Positions 18,344 through 27,065 of a DNA stretch of 64,000 nt are shown here, piece after piece. The DNA is from Microcella alkalica. Its GTDB lineage: Bacteria > Actinomycetota > Actinomycetes > Actinomycetales > Microbacteriaceae. Position 1 is the first letter of the stretch; the number at the start of each line of letters is the position of its first letter. A program made the position numbers and the translations under genes. The stretch lies in the NCBI RefSeq assembly GCF_014137945.1, contig NZ_JACGWX010000006.1:124001-188000 (forward strand), read 5' to 3'. The notes beneath the pieces were generated by a model. It was not told the DNA's origin. It made no database searches and saw nothing but the letters and a program-made list of their open reading frames with translations.

Positions 18344-18393
18344 GACGCATGACGCCCGCCGACCGGATTCCCGGTCGGCGGGCGTCATGCGTC
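18344..18393 (+). terminator. Long perfect hairpin after the xylanase remnant
   Basis: A 23-base stem (18344-18366 with 18371-18393) around ATTC, without mismatch, 31 bases past the LPXTG-frame stop. No T run follows, as is common for high-GC terminators. It remains intact although the gene is dead. Confidence 0.75.
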
Positions 18394-18413
18394 GTGCGTC
18401 AGCCCGTGAGCGC

Positions 18414-18960
18414 CTAGGGCGTGTCTCCTAAGCGTTTGAGCCAGAGTGTGATGGCTCGCAGGACCGCGCCGCCGCGGTAGGTGAGCGCGAGTTTGTCGTA
18501 TCTGGTGGCGAGCCCACGCCATTGCTTGTCTTCGTTGAAGCCGCGTTCGACAACGTTGCGACCCTTGTAGTCCTCGACGTCGTAGCTGACTGGTCGCCCG
18601 CCACGGGAGCCGCGACGCTGCCGGTGTCCCTGCTGGTCGGAGGGCTCGGGGATCACGGCGACGATCCCGCGTTCGCGCAGGCGGGTGCGGATGGCACGCG
18701 AGGAATACGCCTTGTCGCCGCGGACGCGGTCCGGTCTCGAGCGGGGCCTGCCCGGGCCACGCCGGCCAACTTTGAGGTGGTCCATGAGCACGGGGAACAT
18801 CGGGGCATCGCCGGCCTGCCCGGGGCCGACCAGCACGACCAGCGGTAGCCCGCGGCCGTCGACGAGGTGGTGGATCTTCGTGCTCAACCCTCCGCGTGAC
18901 CTGCCAATCGCGTGGTCAGGCGGCTCCTCCCGCAAATTCTTGTAACTCGATAGAGCCCCC
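18414..18960 (-). CDS. IS transposase, second frame (orfB)
   Basis: Carries the rest of the DDE domain: GRSRGGLSTKIHHLVDGRG, RGDKAYSSRAIR (second Asp), then ERGFNEDKQWRGLATRYDK (catalytic Glu with the K-x-R region). The frame lies one base forward of orfA, so joining them requires a +1 (or -2) shift in the 18920-18960 overlap; IS427 elements usually use -1, so either this copy is unusual or it has an indel. The stop TAG is completed by target DNA (TA of the duplication plus a host G). Start is not defined because it would be made by shifting. Confidence 0.75.
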
Positions 18961-19357
18961 TGTGTCGCGCGGGAGGTTCGTTGCGTGCTGATGCGCACGG
19001 TTGATGGTGGAGTCCACGCTGACGGCCCATTCGATCTCGCCCGCTGCGTCCGCGTCAGCGAGGATCTCGGCGTAGATACGATCCCAAGTGCCGTCTCCGC
19101 TGAACCGGCGATGACGCTTCCACGCGGTCTGCCACGGCCCGAACTCGGCGGGCAGATCACGCCACGGCGAACCCGTCCGATACCGCCACACGATCCCCTC
19201 CAGCACCCGACGATGCTCCTGAAACGGTCGCCCGCCCTTGCGGGAAGCGATCGGCATCAAAGGCTCGATCCGAGCCCAAGCAGAATCCGACAAAGTACGA
19301 GTACGCGTCACGCTCCCAGCCTGCCGCAACATCCCGCAGAGGTTACGAGACACGCCC
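18417..19357 (-). mobile_element. IS5-family (IS427-group-like) insertion sequence, 941 bp
   Basis: Ends carry an 11-base inverted repeat GGGCGTGTCTC (18417-18427) / GAGACACGCCC (19347-19357). Both sides are flanked by TA inside CTAG (18414-18417 and 19357-19360), so the target duplication is TA or CTAG depending on how the ends are drawn, as in this group. It carries a DDE transposase split in two frames. It inserted at the last codon of the diacylglycerol-kinase gene and rebuilt that stop codon. Identical ends and open frames indicate a recent insertion. Confidence 0.9.
18916..19353 (-). CDS. IS transposase, first frame (orfA)
   Basis: 145 residues. Contains the IS5-type N-terminal domain: SDSAWARIEPLMP, GGRPFQEHRRVLEGIVWRYRTGSPWRDLP, FGPWQTAWKRHRRFSGDGTWDRI, and the first catalytic Asp in WAVSVDSTINRAHQHA. 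It ends at TGA 18916-18918 shortly after GSIELQEFAGGAA. The rest of the DDE domain is in the second frame, so orfA alone would be inactive and needs frameshifting. Confidence 0.85.
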   Translation of the reverse strand: MSRNLCGMLRQAGSVTRTRTLSDSAWARIEPLMPIASRKGGRPFQEHRRVLEGIVWRYRTGSPWRDLPAEFGPWQTAWKRHRRFSGDGTWDRIYAEILADADAAGEIEWAVSVDSTINRAHQHATNLPRDTGGSIELQEFAGGAA

Positions 19358-20493
19358 TAGTCGTCCTCGCCGAGCGTCGCCGGCACGCCGGAGCCCGAGC
19401 GTTGCGGCTCGCCGATGTCGGCGGCGGCGACGCGGCCCTGCCGCTCGACCTCGATGCGCTTCGCCTCGGCCTCCGCCTGCGCGTCGGGCTTCACCGAGTG
19501 CACGTCGGCGTCGCGCGGCACCCGGACGATGAGCGAGGCGGCGTCGACGCGGACGGCGAGCTGGACGATGGTGCCCATCTCCTCGCCGTCGATCTCGAAC
19601 TCCTCCGGCCCGCGGAACCGCAGGTCGCCGCGGCGGCCCTGGAAGTAGCGCAGGGGGCGCACGCGCTTGTCTGCCGAGATCAGGCGTCGACCGAACCGGG
19701 TCTTGCGCAGGACGCCGTTCTCCCAGATCACGGTCGTACCGATGCGGATCCAGCCGAGCACGTTCTTCGGCCGCATCGCCACGATGTCGATGAGCCCGTC
19801 GTCGACCTTCGCGTCGGGGAGGATCGGCACGTTGCCCGGCAGGATGCCGCAGTTGCCGATGAGGATCGTGCTCACGGTGGTCGAGCGGCTCGACGCGCCG
19901 TCGAGCGAGTAGGTCACGCGCAGCGCGTTGACGTCCTTGAAGATGCGCGCCACGGCCTCGACGTAGGCGAGCCACCCGACCTTCTTCTTGAGCTCCGGGT
20001 TGGTCGCGGCGATCATCTTGGCGTCGAGCCCCACGCCGACCATGACGACGAAGACGTGAGTGGAGGCGGCGCCGCCCCCGTCGACGATGTCGGCGATGCC
20101 GACGTCGATGGCGCGGTCGGAGCCGGTGAAGGCCGCCTCCACCGAGCCGGGGATGTCGTTGAGCGTGAGATCGAGGTTGCGTGCGAGCAGGTTGCCCGTG
20201 CCGGCGGGCAGCAGCGTCAGTGGTGTTCCTGTGCCCCGCAGCCCCTCGGCCACGGCGCGCACGGTGCCGTCGCCGCCGGCGGCGAGCACGACGTCGACGC
20301 CCTCCTCCACGGCGGAGCGCGCCTGCCCCTCGCCCGGGTCCTCGACGGTCGTCTCGATCCACAGCGACTCGGCCCAGTCGTGCTCGACCTCGGCGGCGGC
20401 GACCGCCTCGCGCAGAGCATCCACATCGATCTTGATGGGGTTGTAGACGATCGCGGCGCGGGGGCGCGCGGAATCGGCGCGAGGGGTGCTCAT
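19357..20493 (-). CDS. Diacylglycerol kinase / lipid kinase family protein
   Basis: 378 residues from ATG 20493. The DAGK catalytic fold is clear: AAIVYNPIK near the start, then AAGGDGTVRAVAEGL (GGDGT nucleotide loop) and LLPAGTGNLLARNLDL (GTGN). The second domain has VGVGLDAKMI and a beta-rich half with PDAKVDDGLIDIVAM. The last 60 residues, charged and Glu/Ala rich, extend beyond the fold. It would phosphorylate diacylglycerol or a related lipid at the membrane. Its stop codon is rebuilt by the IS insertion, so the protein is unchanged, but its 3' UTR has been replaced by the IS end. Confidence 0.9.
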   Translation of the reverse strand: MSTPRADSARPRAAIVYNPIKIDVDALREAVAAAEVEHDWAESLWIETTVEDPGEGQARSAVEEGVDVVLAAGGDGTVRAVAEGLRGTGTPLTLLPAGTGNLLARNLDLTLNDIPGSVEAAFTGSDRAIDVGIADIVDGGGAASTHVFVVMVGVGLDAKMIAATNPELKKKVGWLAYVEAVARIFKDVNALRVTYSLDGASSRSTTVSTILIGNCGILPGNVPILPDAKVDDGLIDIVAMRPKNVLGWIRIGTTVIWENGVLRKTRFGRRLISADKRVRPLRYFQGRRGDLRFRGPEEFEIDGEEMGTIVQLAVRVDAASLIVRVPRDADVHSVKPDAQAEAEAKRIEVERQGRVAAADIGEPQRSGSGVPATLGEDD

Positions 20494-20565
20494 GGTCGTC
20501 AGGCTAGAGCATCGGGGCCCGCGAGCGGAGGGGGTCGCCACGCGAGCGCGTGACAGACTAGGGGA

Positions 20566-21831
20566 GTGATCGACCCCCAGCTGCTGCGTGAGAACCCCGA
20601 CGTCGTCTCGGCCTCCCAGCGGGCGAGACGGGCGTCGGTCGAGCTCGTGGACGAGGCCGTCGCCGCCGACCGCGCCCGCCGCGAGGCGATCACCGCCTTC
20701 GAGGCCCTCCGTGCCGAGCAGAACGCGCATGGCAAGCGCGTCGCGCAGACTCCGAAGGAGGAGAGGGCCGCGCTCGTCGCCGCCGCGCAGGAGCTCTCGG
20801 CGCGCGTCAAGGCCGCGCAGCTCGCCGCGACCGAGGCCGACGAGGCGTTCACGCGCATCGCCGGGTCCATCCCGAACGTCGTCCTGGCGGGCGTGCCCGA
20901 GGGCGGCGAGAGCGATTTCGTCACCCTCCGCGAGGTCGGCGAGAAGCCCTCCTTCGACTTCGAGCCGCGCGACCACCTCGCGCTCGGCGAGCTGCTCGAC
21001 GCGATCGACATCCCCCGCGGCGTCAAGGTCTCCGGGTCGCGCTTCTACTTCCTCAAGGGCGTGGGCGCGCGCCTCGAGATCGCCCTCATGACCATGGCTC
21101 TCGACCGCGCGCTCGAGGCCGGCTTCACCCCGCTCATCACTCCCACGCTCGTGAAGCCGGAGATCATGAGCGGCACCGGCTTCCTCGGCGCGCACTCCGA
21201 CGAGATCTACCACCTGCCCGACGACGACCTCTACCTCACCGGCACGAGCGAGGTCGCCCTCGCCGGCTATCACGCGGCCGAGATCATCGACGTCGCGAAC
21301 GGACCGCTGCGCTACGCAGGCTGGTCGACGTGCTACCGCCGCGAGGCCGGCAGCTACGGTCGCGACACCCGAGGCATCATCCGCGTGCACCAGTTCCAGA
21401 AGCTCGAGATGTTCACCTACATCGACCCTGCCGACGCCGAGGCCGAGCACGAGCGCCTGCTGGCGCTCCAAGAGGGGATGCTCCAATCGCTGGGTCTCGC
21501 CTATCGCGTCATCGACACCGCGGCCGGCGATCTCGGCACGAGCGCCGCACGCAAGTTCGACGTCGAGGCGTGGGTGCCGACGCAGGACGCGTTCCGCGAG
21601 CTCACGAGCACGAGCAACTGCACGACCTTCCAGGCCCGCCGCCTCGACACCCGCTTCCGCGGGGAGGACGGCCGCACCGCTCCCGTCGCGACGCTCAACG
21701 GCACGCTCGCCACCACGCGCTGGATCGTCGCCATCCTCGAGACGCATCAGCGCGCCGACGGCTCCGTCGCCGTGCCCGTGGCGCTGCAGCCGTACCTCGG
21801 CGGCCTCGCCGTGCTGGAGCCGACCGCGTGA
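20566..21831 (+). CDS. serS: Seryl-tRNA synthetase
   Basis: 421 residues, GTG start after AGGGGA. N-terminal coiled-coil arm (about 28-100) precedes the class II core: TXE motif [13 protein letters not shown], motif 2 [30 protein letters not shown], Ser-binding [14 protein letters not shown] and motif 3 [16 protein letters not shown]. It charges tRNA-Ser; two tRNA-Ser genes (UGA, GCU) lie within 5 kb downstream, a notable clustering. Overlaps the HAD gene by 4 bases (GTGA), implying coupling. Confidence 0.97.
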   Translation: MIDPQLLRENPDVVSASQRARRASVELVDEAVAADRARREAITAFEALRAEQNAHGKRVAQTPKEERAALVAAAQELSARVKAAQLAATEADEAFTRIAGSIPNVVLAGVPEGGESDFVTLREVGEKPSFDFEPRDHLALGELLDAIDIPRGVKVSGSRFYFLKGVGARLEIALMTMALDRALEAGFTPLITPTLVKPEIMSGTGFLGAHSDEIYHLPDDDLYLTGTSEVALAGYHAAEIIDVANGPLRYAGWSTCYRREAGSYGRDTRGIIRVHQFQKLEMFTYIDPADAEAEHERLLALQEGMLQSLGLAYRVIDTAAGDLGTSAARKFDVEAWVPTQDAFRELTSTSNCTTFQARRLDTRFRGEDGRTAPVATLNGTLATTRWIVAILETHQRADGSVAVPVALQPYLGGLAVLEPTA

Positions 21832-22718
21832 GCGCGGCGACGAGCGATCCGATGCCGAGCATCCCCGCCGGCGACCGCTGGCTCGTCGCGCTCGACATCG
21901 ACGGCACCGTCCTCCACGAGGACGGCACGCTGTCGGACGCCGTGCTGCGCGAGGTGCAGCGCGTCCGCGACGCGGGGCACGAGATCATGCTCGCGACCGG
22001 GCGCTCGGTCGCGATGACGCTGCCCGTGCTCGACCGGCTCGACATCGCGCCCCACTACCTCGTGTGCTCGAACGGGGCGATCACGCTGCGGCGCGATCCG
22101 GAGGCGCCCATGGGCTACCGGCGCCACCACGTCGAGACGTTCGATCCGACGGATGTGCTCACGCGCATCCGCCCGCATCTGACCCAGGCGAACTACGCCG
22201 TCGAGGACGAGACGGGCGTCTACCGCTACACCGGCTGGTTCCCGGACGGCGCTCTCGGCGCGATCAGCTACGAGGTGCCGTTCGAGGAGCTCTGCCGCGA
22301 GCCCGCGACGCGCGTCGTCGTGATCTCGCCCGGCCACGCGATGGAGGAGTTCCTCGCCGTCGTCGAGCTCATGGGCCTGCATCAGGTCAGCTACAACGTC
22401 GGGTGGACGGCCTGGCTCGACATCGCGCCCGACGGCGTGAACAAGTCGACGGCTCTCGAGCGGGTCCGGGATGCCCTCGGCATTCCCGGCGAGCGCGTCA
22501 TGGCCGTGGGCGACGGCCGCAACGACATCGAGATGCTCGCGTGGGCGACGAGTCTCGGCGGCCGCGGTGTCGCGATGGGTCAGGCGCCGCCCGAAGTGGT
22601 CGCCGCGTCGTCCGAGACGACGGAGCGAGACACGGCCGATGGGCTCGCCCTCGCCCTCGCCGGCCTGCGCACGGCGGGTGCCCCTCGTTCGGGAGCAGAC
22701 CGATCAGGCCGTTCTTAG
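21828..22718 (+). CDS. HAD-superfamily hydrolase, Cof type
   Basis: 296 residues from the GTG overlapping the serS stop. All HAD motifs are in place: [23 protein letters not shown] Lys in [26 protein letters not shown]. The large inserted cap (about 80-210) marks the Cof/C2B subgroup, which dephosphorylates sugar phosphates or flavin precursors. Translational coupling to serS is common in actinobacteria; the physiological substrate is unknown. Confidence 0.88.
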   Translation: MSAATSDPMPSIPAGDRWLVALDIDGTVLHEDGTLSDAVLREVQRVRDAGHEIMLATGRSVAMTLPVLDRLDIAPHYLVCSNGAITLRRDPEAPMGYRRHHVETFDPTDVLTRIRPHLTQANYAVEDETGVYRYTGWFPDGALGAISYEVPFEELCREPATRVVVISPGHAMEEFLAVVELMGLHQVSYNVGWTAWLDIAPDGVNKSTALERVRDALGIPGERVMAVGDGRNDIEMLAWATSLGGRGVAMGQAPPEVVAASSETTERDTADGLALALAGLRTAGAPRSGADRSGRS

Positions 22719-22730
22719 CCGATCTCGGGC

Positions 22731-22736
22731 TAGAAT
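22731..22736 (+). promoter_or_regulatory. -10 element TAGAAT of tRNA-Ser(UGA)
   Basis: TAGAAT lies 17 bases before the tRNA 5' end, a good match to the sigma-70 -10 consensus at the expected distance. The -35 box is not clear. Confidence 0.55.
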
Positions 22737-22753
22737 CGACCCTTGGTGTCCGA

Positions 22754-22838
22754 GGAGGGCTGTCCGAGCGGCCGATGGAGCTGGTCTTGAAAACCAGTGG
22801 GCAGAGATGTCTCGTGGGTTCGAATCCCACGCCCTCCG
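22754..22838 (+). tRNA. tRNA-Ser (UGA)
   Basis: 85 bases. Acceptor stem GGAGGGC pairs with GCCCTCC, discriminator G. Anticodon stem CTGGT/ACCAG holds loop CTTGAAA-type text with anticodon TGA. The long variable arm (TGGGCAGAGATGTCTC region) and TTCGAAT T-loop confirm a serine tRNA. CCA is not encoded. Confidence 0.97.
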
Positions 22839-22875
22839 CTGCGACGGCGGTCCCGCCGTGCCAGGAGGAGTGCGA

Positions 22876-24156
22876 ATGACGGAGCAGAAGCGCGATCGGT
22901 CGATCCGCTCCCTGCCGACCGCGCAGGTCCGTCACGGACGACTGCCCCGCGCATCGGCGTGGCGCACCGCGCTCTCCGTCATCTCCTCGGCGCTCGCCGT
23001 CGTGCTCGTGAGCGGCGCCTCAGTCGCGGCGATCACGCTCGGCCAGCTCGATGCCAACATCGACCAGGTCGTCCTCACGGGAGCCGACGGCGAGGCCCGC
23101 GAGATCCCGCAGGTCGGCCAGTGGGAGGGCGGCTTCAACGTCCTGCTCGTCGGCGTCGACAACGCCGAGGGGCAGCGGGACGCCGGGCAGCGGGAGGCGA
23201 CGCTCAACGACGTCAACATCCTCATCCACGTCGCGGAGGACCAGCAGTCGGCGGTCGCCGTGTCGATCCCGCGCGACCTGGTCGTGCCCATCCCCGAGTG
23301 CCCGTTGCCCGACGGCCGCACCTCGTTCGCGATGAGCGCCCAGCCCTTCAACTCGGCATTCGGCGTCGGCGGCCTCAACTGCGTCGTCCTGGCGGCCGAG
23401 GCGCTCACTGGGCTGGAGATCCCCTACGCAGGCACGATCTCCTTCGACGGCGTCGCGTTGATGTCGACCGCCGTCGGCGGCGTCGATGTCTGCATCGACG
23501 CGCCCATCCGCGACCCGTTCGCCGGACTCGACCTGCCGACCGCGGGCACGCACACGGTCGAGGGGTACACCGCCCTCGCGTTCCTGCGCACGCGCTTCGG
23601 GATCGGCGACGGCTCCGACCTCAGTCGCATCTCCAACCAGCAGGTGTACATGTCGTCGCTCATGCGCACGCTGCAGGCGGAGGGAACGCTCACCGATCCT
23701 TCGAAGCTCTACGGTCTCGCCCAGGTGGCGACCAAGGCGATGTCGCTCTCGTCGAGCCTCGCGAGCCTCGACACGATGGTCTCGATGGCGCTCGTGCTCA
23801 AGGACATCCCGACCGAGCGCATCACGTTCGTGCAGTACCCCGCGACGACGGGGCTCGGCGGGGTCTACGCGAGCAAGGCTGCACCGCTCGAGGATCTCGC
23901 CGACGCGCTGTTCGAGAAGATCCGCAACGACGAGCCGATCCTGCTCGCCGAGGGCTCGACCGGCACCGGGTCGACGATCGACCCGAACGCGCCGGCGCCC
24001 GTTCCCTCCCCGATCGAGACGGCGACGGCTGCCCCTGCGCCGAGCGCATCCCCCGCCGTCCCGCCCCCGCCCGGCGAGGAGCCCACCGAATCCGAGGTCC
24101 TCGACGGAGTCCTCGGTCAGACCGCCGCGCAGCAGACCTGCTCGGTCGCGAACTAG
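22876..24156 (+). CDS. LytR-CpsA-Psr (LCP) family cell-wall ligase, copy 1
   Basis: 426 residues after a strong ribosome site (AGGAGG). Basic N-terminus, one membrane helix (about 31-55), then the LCP domain outside: GFNVLLVGVDNAEG, TLNDVNILIHV, SIPRDLVVPIPEC, GVALMSTAVGGVDVCIDAPI, ALAFLRTRFG.IGDGSDLSRISNQQ. These Arg/Asp-rich loops bind the polyprenyl pyrophosphate of the glycopolymer donor. A Pro/Ala/Ser-rich tail (about 360-415) ends in a Cys-containing segment. Role: attaching wall glycopolymers to peptidoglycan. The next gene is a paralogue. Confidence 0.92.
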   Translation: MTEQKRDRSIRSLPTAQVRHGRLPRASAWRTALSVISSALAVVLVSGASVAAITLGQLDANIDQVVLTGADGEAREIPQVGQWEGGFNVLLVGVDNAEGQRDAGQREATLNDVNILIHVAEDQQSAVAVSIPRDLVVPIPECPLPDGRTSFAMSAQPFNSAFGVGGLNCVVLAAEALTGLEIPYAGTISFDGVALMSTAVGGVDVCIDAPIRDPFAGLDLPTAGTHTVEGYTALAFLRTRFGIGDGSDLSRISNQQVYMSSLMRTLQAEGTLTDPSKLYGLAQVATKAMSLSSSLASLDTMVSMALVLKDIPTERITFVQYPATTGLGGVYASKAAPLEDLADALFEKIRNDEPILLAEGSTGTGSTIDPNAPAPVPSPIETATAAPAPSASPAVPPPPGEEPTESEVLDGVLGQTAAQQTCSVAN

Positions 24157-24169
24157 GCGGCCTGCGACG

Positions 24170-25441
24170 ATGGCCGAGTCGAGACGTCGGAATCGCTCCG
24201 GGCTCCGCGCCGAGGCGGCGGAGGTGCGGCACGGCCGGCTGAAACGCTCATCGGGGTGGCGCACGGCCCTGTCGGCGGTGGCCGGGGTGCTCGCGGTCGT
24301 GCTCGTGAGCGGAGCATCCGTCGCCGCGATCGCGGCCTACCAGCTGGGCAGCGGCATCGACTCGGTCGACCTCGGCGGGGAGGTGCCCGCCGTCGGCGAC
24401 TGGGAGGGCGGCTTCAATGTCCTCATCGTCGGCATCGACAACGCCGAGGGCCAGGCCGACACGGCCGAGCGCGAGGCGACCCTCAACGATGTGAACATGC
24501 TGGTTCACGTCGCGGAGGATCAGCAGTCGGCCGTCGCGGTGTCGATCCCGCGCGACCTCATGGTGCCCATCCCCGATTGCGAGTCCGAGGATGGCACGAG
24601 TACCGAGGCGATCGAGCTCGCGCAGATCAACCAGGCCTACGACCTCGGCGGCCTGCCGTGCGTCGTCGACACGATCGAGCTCCTGACCGGGCTCGAGGTG
24701 CCGTACGCCGGCACGATCTCGTTCGACGGGGTCGCGCGGATGTCCTCCGCCGTCGGCGGCGTCGAGGTCTGCATCGACGCCCCCATCTCCGATCCGTTCA
24801 CCGGGCTGGACCTTCCGACGGCGGGCGCCCACACGGTCGAGGGGTATGAGGCCCTCGCGTTCCTCCGGACGCGCTACACGATCGGCGACGGCGGCGACCT
24901 CGGCCGCATCTCCAACCAGCAGGTCTACCTGTCGTCGATGATCAGGAAGGTGCAGAGCGAGGGCGTGCTCACCGATCTCGGCGCGCTCTACGGGCTCGCG
25001 AAGGTCACCACCGAGTCGATGCAGCTGTCGACGAGCCTCCAGCCCCTCGACACGATGGTGGCGATGGCGCGCGTGCTCGCCGACATGCCGACTGAGAACA
25101 TCGTCTTCGTGCAGTACCCGGGCGAGGTCGTGGTGTCCGGTCAGCTCGAGGGCCGCGTGCTGCCCCTCGAGGACGAGGCGACCGAGCTCATGCGCCTCAT
25201 CGAGAGCGACGAGCGCTTCATCCCCGACGAGCCCCAGAGCGGGACGGTCGCCGACCCGAGCGCGCCCGCTCCGGCGCCGAGCGCGCCCGGCGGGGCGACG
25301 GCCGAGCCTGCTCCGTCCGCGTCGACCGACCCGTCGGCGGCGCCCTCCGGCTCACCGAGCGCGGCCCCTGGCCCCGAGGTGCTCGAGAACGTGCCGGGTC
25401 AGACGGCAGCCGATCGGCGCTGCTCGGCCTCGAACGGCTGA
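24170..25441 (+). CDS. LytR-CpsA-Psr (LCP) family cell-wall ligase, copy 2
   Basis: 423 residues, 13 bases after copy 1. Same order: basic N-terminus, membrane helix (32-56, LAVVLVSGASVAAI shared word for word in part with copy 1), LCP domain (GFNVLIVGIDNAEG, SIPRDLMVPIPDC, GGVEVCIDAPI, LAFLRTRYTIGDGGDLGRISNQQ) and a low-complexity Pro/Ala/Ser tail ending GQTAADRRCSAS, like GQTAAQQTCSVA in copy 1. The shared tail shows a recent tandem duplication. The two may prefer different glycopolymers. Ribosome site is weak, suggesting coupled translation. Confidence 0.92.
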   Translation: MAESRRRNRSGLRAEAAEVRHGRLKRSSGWRTALSAVAGVLAVVLVSGASVAAIAAYQLGSGIDSVDLGGEVPAVGDWEGGFNVLIVGIDNAEGQADTAEREATLNDVNMLVHVAEDQQSAVAVSIPRDLMVPIPDCESEDGTSTEAIELAQINQAYDLGGLPCVVDTIELLTGLEVPYAGTISFDGVARMSSAVGGVEVCIDAPISDPFTGLDLPTAGAHTVEGYEALAFLRTRYTIGDGGDLGRISNQQVYLSSMIRKVQSEGVLTDLGALYGLAKVTTESMQLSTSLQPLDTMVAMARVLADMPTENIVFVQYPGEVVVSGQLEGRVLPLEDEATELMRLIESDERFIPDEPQSGTVADPSAPAPAPSAPGGATAEPAPSASTDPSAAPSGSPSAAPGPEVLENVPGQTAADRRCSASNG

Positions 25442-25466
25442 GCGCGAGCATCCGCCCCGCACCGGC

Positions 25467-25472
25467 TATAGT
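25467..25472 (+). promoter_or_regulatory. -10 element TATAGT of tRNA-Ser(GCU)
   Basis: TATAGT lies 17 bases before the tRNA, a strong -10 box for this GC-rich genome and at the same distance as at the other tRNA-Ser gene. Confidence 0.6.
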
Positions 25473-25489
25473 GGTGGAGGCTCACGCCA

Positions 25490-25579
25490 GGAGACGTCGC
25501 ATAGTCCGGCCGAGTGCACCACCCTGCTAAGGTGGAGTCCCCGTTTAGGGGACCGAGGGTTCAAATCCCTCCGTCTCCG
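25490..25579 (+). tRNA. tRNA-Ser (GCU)
   Basis: 90 bases. Acceptor GGAGACG pairs with CGTCTCC, discriminator G. Anticodon stem CCACC/GGTGG around CTGCTAA, anticodon GCT. Long variable arm formed by GTCCCC...GGGGAC and a TTCAAAT T-loop. No encoded CCA. Confidence 0.97.
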
Positions 25580-25783
25580 CTGCGTTTATTGGTTCCGCCG
25601 CCGCTTCTGCGGCGGAACGCCTCCCCTCGGGGCCGACCTTGTCGTCGGCGCTGCTCCGGCCTGACCTCTTCAACGGTGTTCCCGCCGCGTGGCGGCTCCT
25701 CCACATGAGCGCGGGTCATCCACCGCGCCCACTGTTCGCCGGTCATGGCTTTCGAGACGCGACGACGACGCCACGATCGCGTC

Positions 25784-26305
25784 ATGGGAATCCGCTACTA
25801 CGCCTACGCCTTCGATGCCGAGCTCGCACAGCAGGCGATCAACGATCCGCACAGCATCCTCTCCAGCGATCCGCTCGCCGACGCCTGGGGGTTGGAGCCG
25901 CACGCGAGATCGAGCGTCGCGGTGTTCGAGCAGGTCCCTCCGCGGTGCGACATGCTCTATCTCGACAAGGCGTGGTCGGCCCTTCAAGCACTCACGAGGC
26001 CGGGCCCTGGGGGGCTCGCATCCGAATCCGCGTACCGGATGTTCGAGGGCAATGTGACCATGCACGGGCTGGGCTGGGAACCGTGGGTGCGGGTGATCCT
26101 GCCGGAGGAGGTGCCCGGCATCCGCGACCAGCTGCGCGAGGTGGATGAGAAGCGGATCGACGATTGGGCTCGAGCGTGGCGTAGCCCTCACGGCGCGACC
26201 GACGAGGAGGAACGCCGCTACGTCCTCCACTATCTGGAGCGAGCACGGGAGTTCGTCGAGTCGCTCGCGGCTGAGGGCCGCGGGATGGTCTACCTCATCG
26301 GGTGA
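25784..26305 (+). CDS. DUF1877/YfbM-like protein
   Basis: 173 residues from the ATG at 25784 (MGIRYYAYAFDAELA); a start at 25745 is also in frame but adds a run of Arg residues. MGIRYYAY, LDKAWSALQALTRP and the acidic Glu-rich C-terminal half are the hallmarks of small YfbM-like domain proteins, which are found near toxins and polymorphic systems as possible immunity or binding proteins. No membrane part. It stands next to a toxin-antitoxin pair. Function unproven. Confidence 0.65.
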   Translation: MGIRYYAYAFDAELAQQAINDPHSILSSDPLADAWGLEPHARSSVAVFEQVPPRCDMLYLDKAWSALQALTRPGPGGLASESAYRMFEGNVTMHGLGWEPWVRVILPEEVPGIRDQLREVDEKRIDDWARAWRSPHGATDEEERRYVLHYLERAREFVESLAAEGRGMVYLIG

Positions 26306-26380
26306 TCGGGCGAAAATGCGGGGTTCGCGCGTGCACGTCTCCTCATATCGCAGTTGTGCGATGATCTCGCCAGTGCGATC

Positions 26381-26710
26381 ATGAACCCGACTGACGTCGA
26401 GTTGCACGACGAAATCGAAGCGTGGCTCAGCCGTCTGGGTCAACGCGACTGGGACCGGGTCGCGGTGATCATCGACAGGCTGGCGACCTCGGGTGCGGCA
26501 GTTCGCATGCCGTTATCTCGCTCGCTCGGCGATGGTCTGTTCGAACTCCGGTTCACGCTCCGGCAGACCGCGAGACGCATCACCTACCGGTTCACGAAAG
26601 ATGGGCGGATCGTCCTACTGACGACCTTCCGCAAGCAGCGTGGTAACGAGCGGCATGAGGTTGCTCGCGCGAAGCGCGTTGCCGCACAATGCGCAATCGA
26701 GTACCCGTGA
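26381..26710 (+). CDS. HigB/RelE-like toxin (phage Gp49-like domain)
   Basis: 109 residues from ATG 26381 (a TTG at 26354 is also open). The RelE-type fold is shown by AVRMPLSRSLGDGLFELRF, then RRITYRFTKDGRIVLLTTFRKQ, with the basic C-terminal stretch (RGNERHEVARAKRVAAQ) typical of ribosome-dependent mRNA interferases of the Gp49/HigB group. The toxin gene comes first and overlaps the potential antitoxin start (TGATG), the usual order for HigBA. Probable action: cleavage of mRNA in translating ribosomes when the antitoxin is degraded. Confidence 0.85.
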   Translation: MNPTDVELHDEIEAWLSRLGQRDWDRVAVIIDRLATSGAAVRMPLSRSLGDGLFELRFTLRQTARRITYRFTKDGRIVLLTTFRKQRGNERHEVARAKRVAAQCAIEYP

Positions 26711-26721
26711 TGGAGGGCATG

Positions 26722-27042
26722 ATGGCGAACTACTCCCGTTGGGAAGATGTGAAGCAGCGGCGGGGTGCGGTGGGCGACGAAGTCCGCGGCGAAGTCGAAC
26801 AGGATCTCGCGCTCGGGCAGTTGATCTACGACCTGCGAACCTCGGCCGGGCTCAGTCAGCGAGAGCTTGCCGCGCGCATGAAGACGACCCAGTCAGTGAT
26901 CTCGCGACTCGAGGAGGGCGGCGGAGCGCGAAACAGGATCGACACACTCGCCCGGCTCGCCACGGCACTCGGGCGTCACCTCGTCCTCTCGTTCCCGGAG
27001 AAGGTCTCCGCGCACACCGCCGACTCCGTCCAGGTCACCTGA
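26722..27042 (+). CDS. HigA-like XRE-family antitoxin
   Basis: 106 residues from ATG 26722, chosen because GGAGGG lies 4 bases ahead; ATGs at 26710 and 26719 are alternatives, the first overlapping the toxin stop. The Xre helix-turn-helix is clear: LGQLIYDLRTSAGLSQRELAARMKTTQSVISRLEEGGGARNRIDTLARLATALGRHLVLSF. It would bind the toxin and repress the shared promoter; no clear operator is visible in the 75 bases ahead of the toxin. Confidence 0.87.
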   Translation: MANYSRWEDVKQRRGAVGDEVRGEVEQDLALGQLIYDLRTSAGLSQRELAARMKTTQSVISRLEEGGGARNRIDTLARLATALGRHLVLSFPEKVSAHTADSVQVT

Positions 27043-27065
27043 GCGAGTCGCCCCGCTCCTGCGGG

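Noticed and set aside
20494-20565. T-box or other leader regulating serS
   Set aside because: The 72-base divergent gap to the kinase gene is too short, with no specifier-like hairpin or terminator.
20566-21747. Minus-strand extension of the diacylglycerol-kinase frame across serS
   Set aside because: The upstream part shows no family similarity and mirrors serS; the DAGK begins at the ATG 20493.
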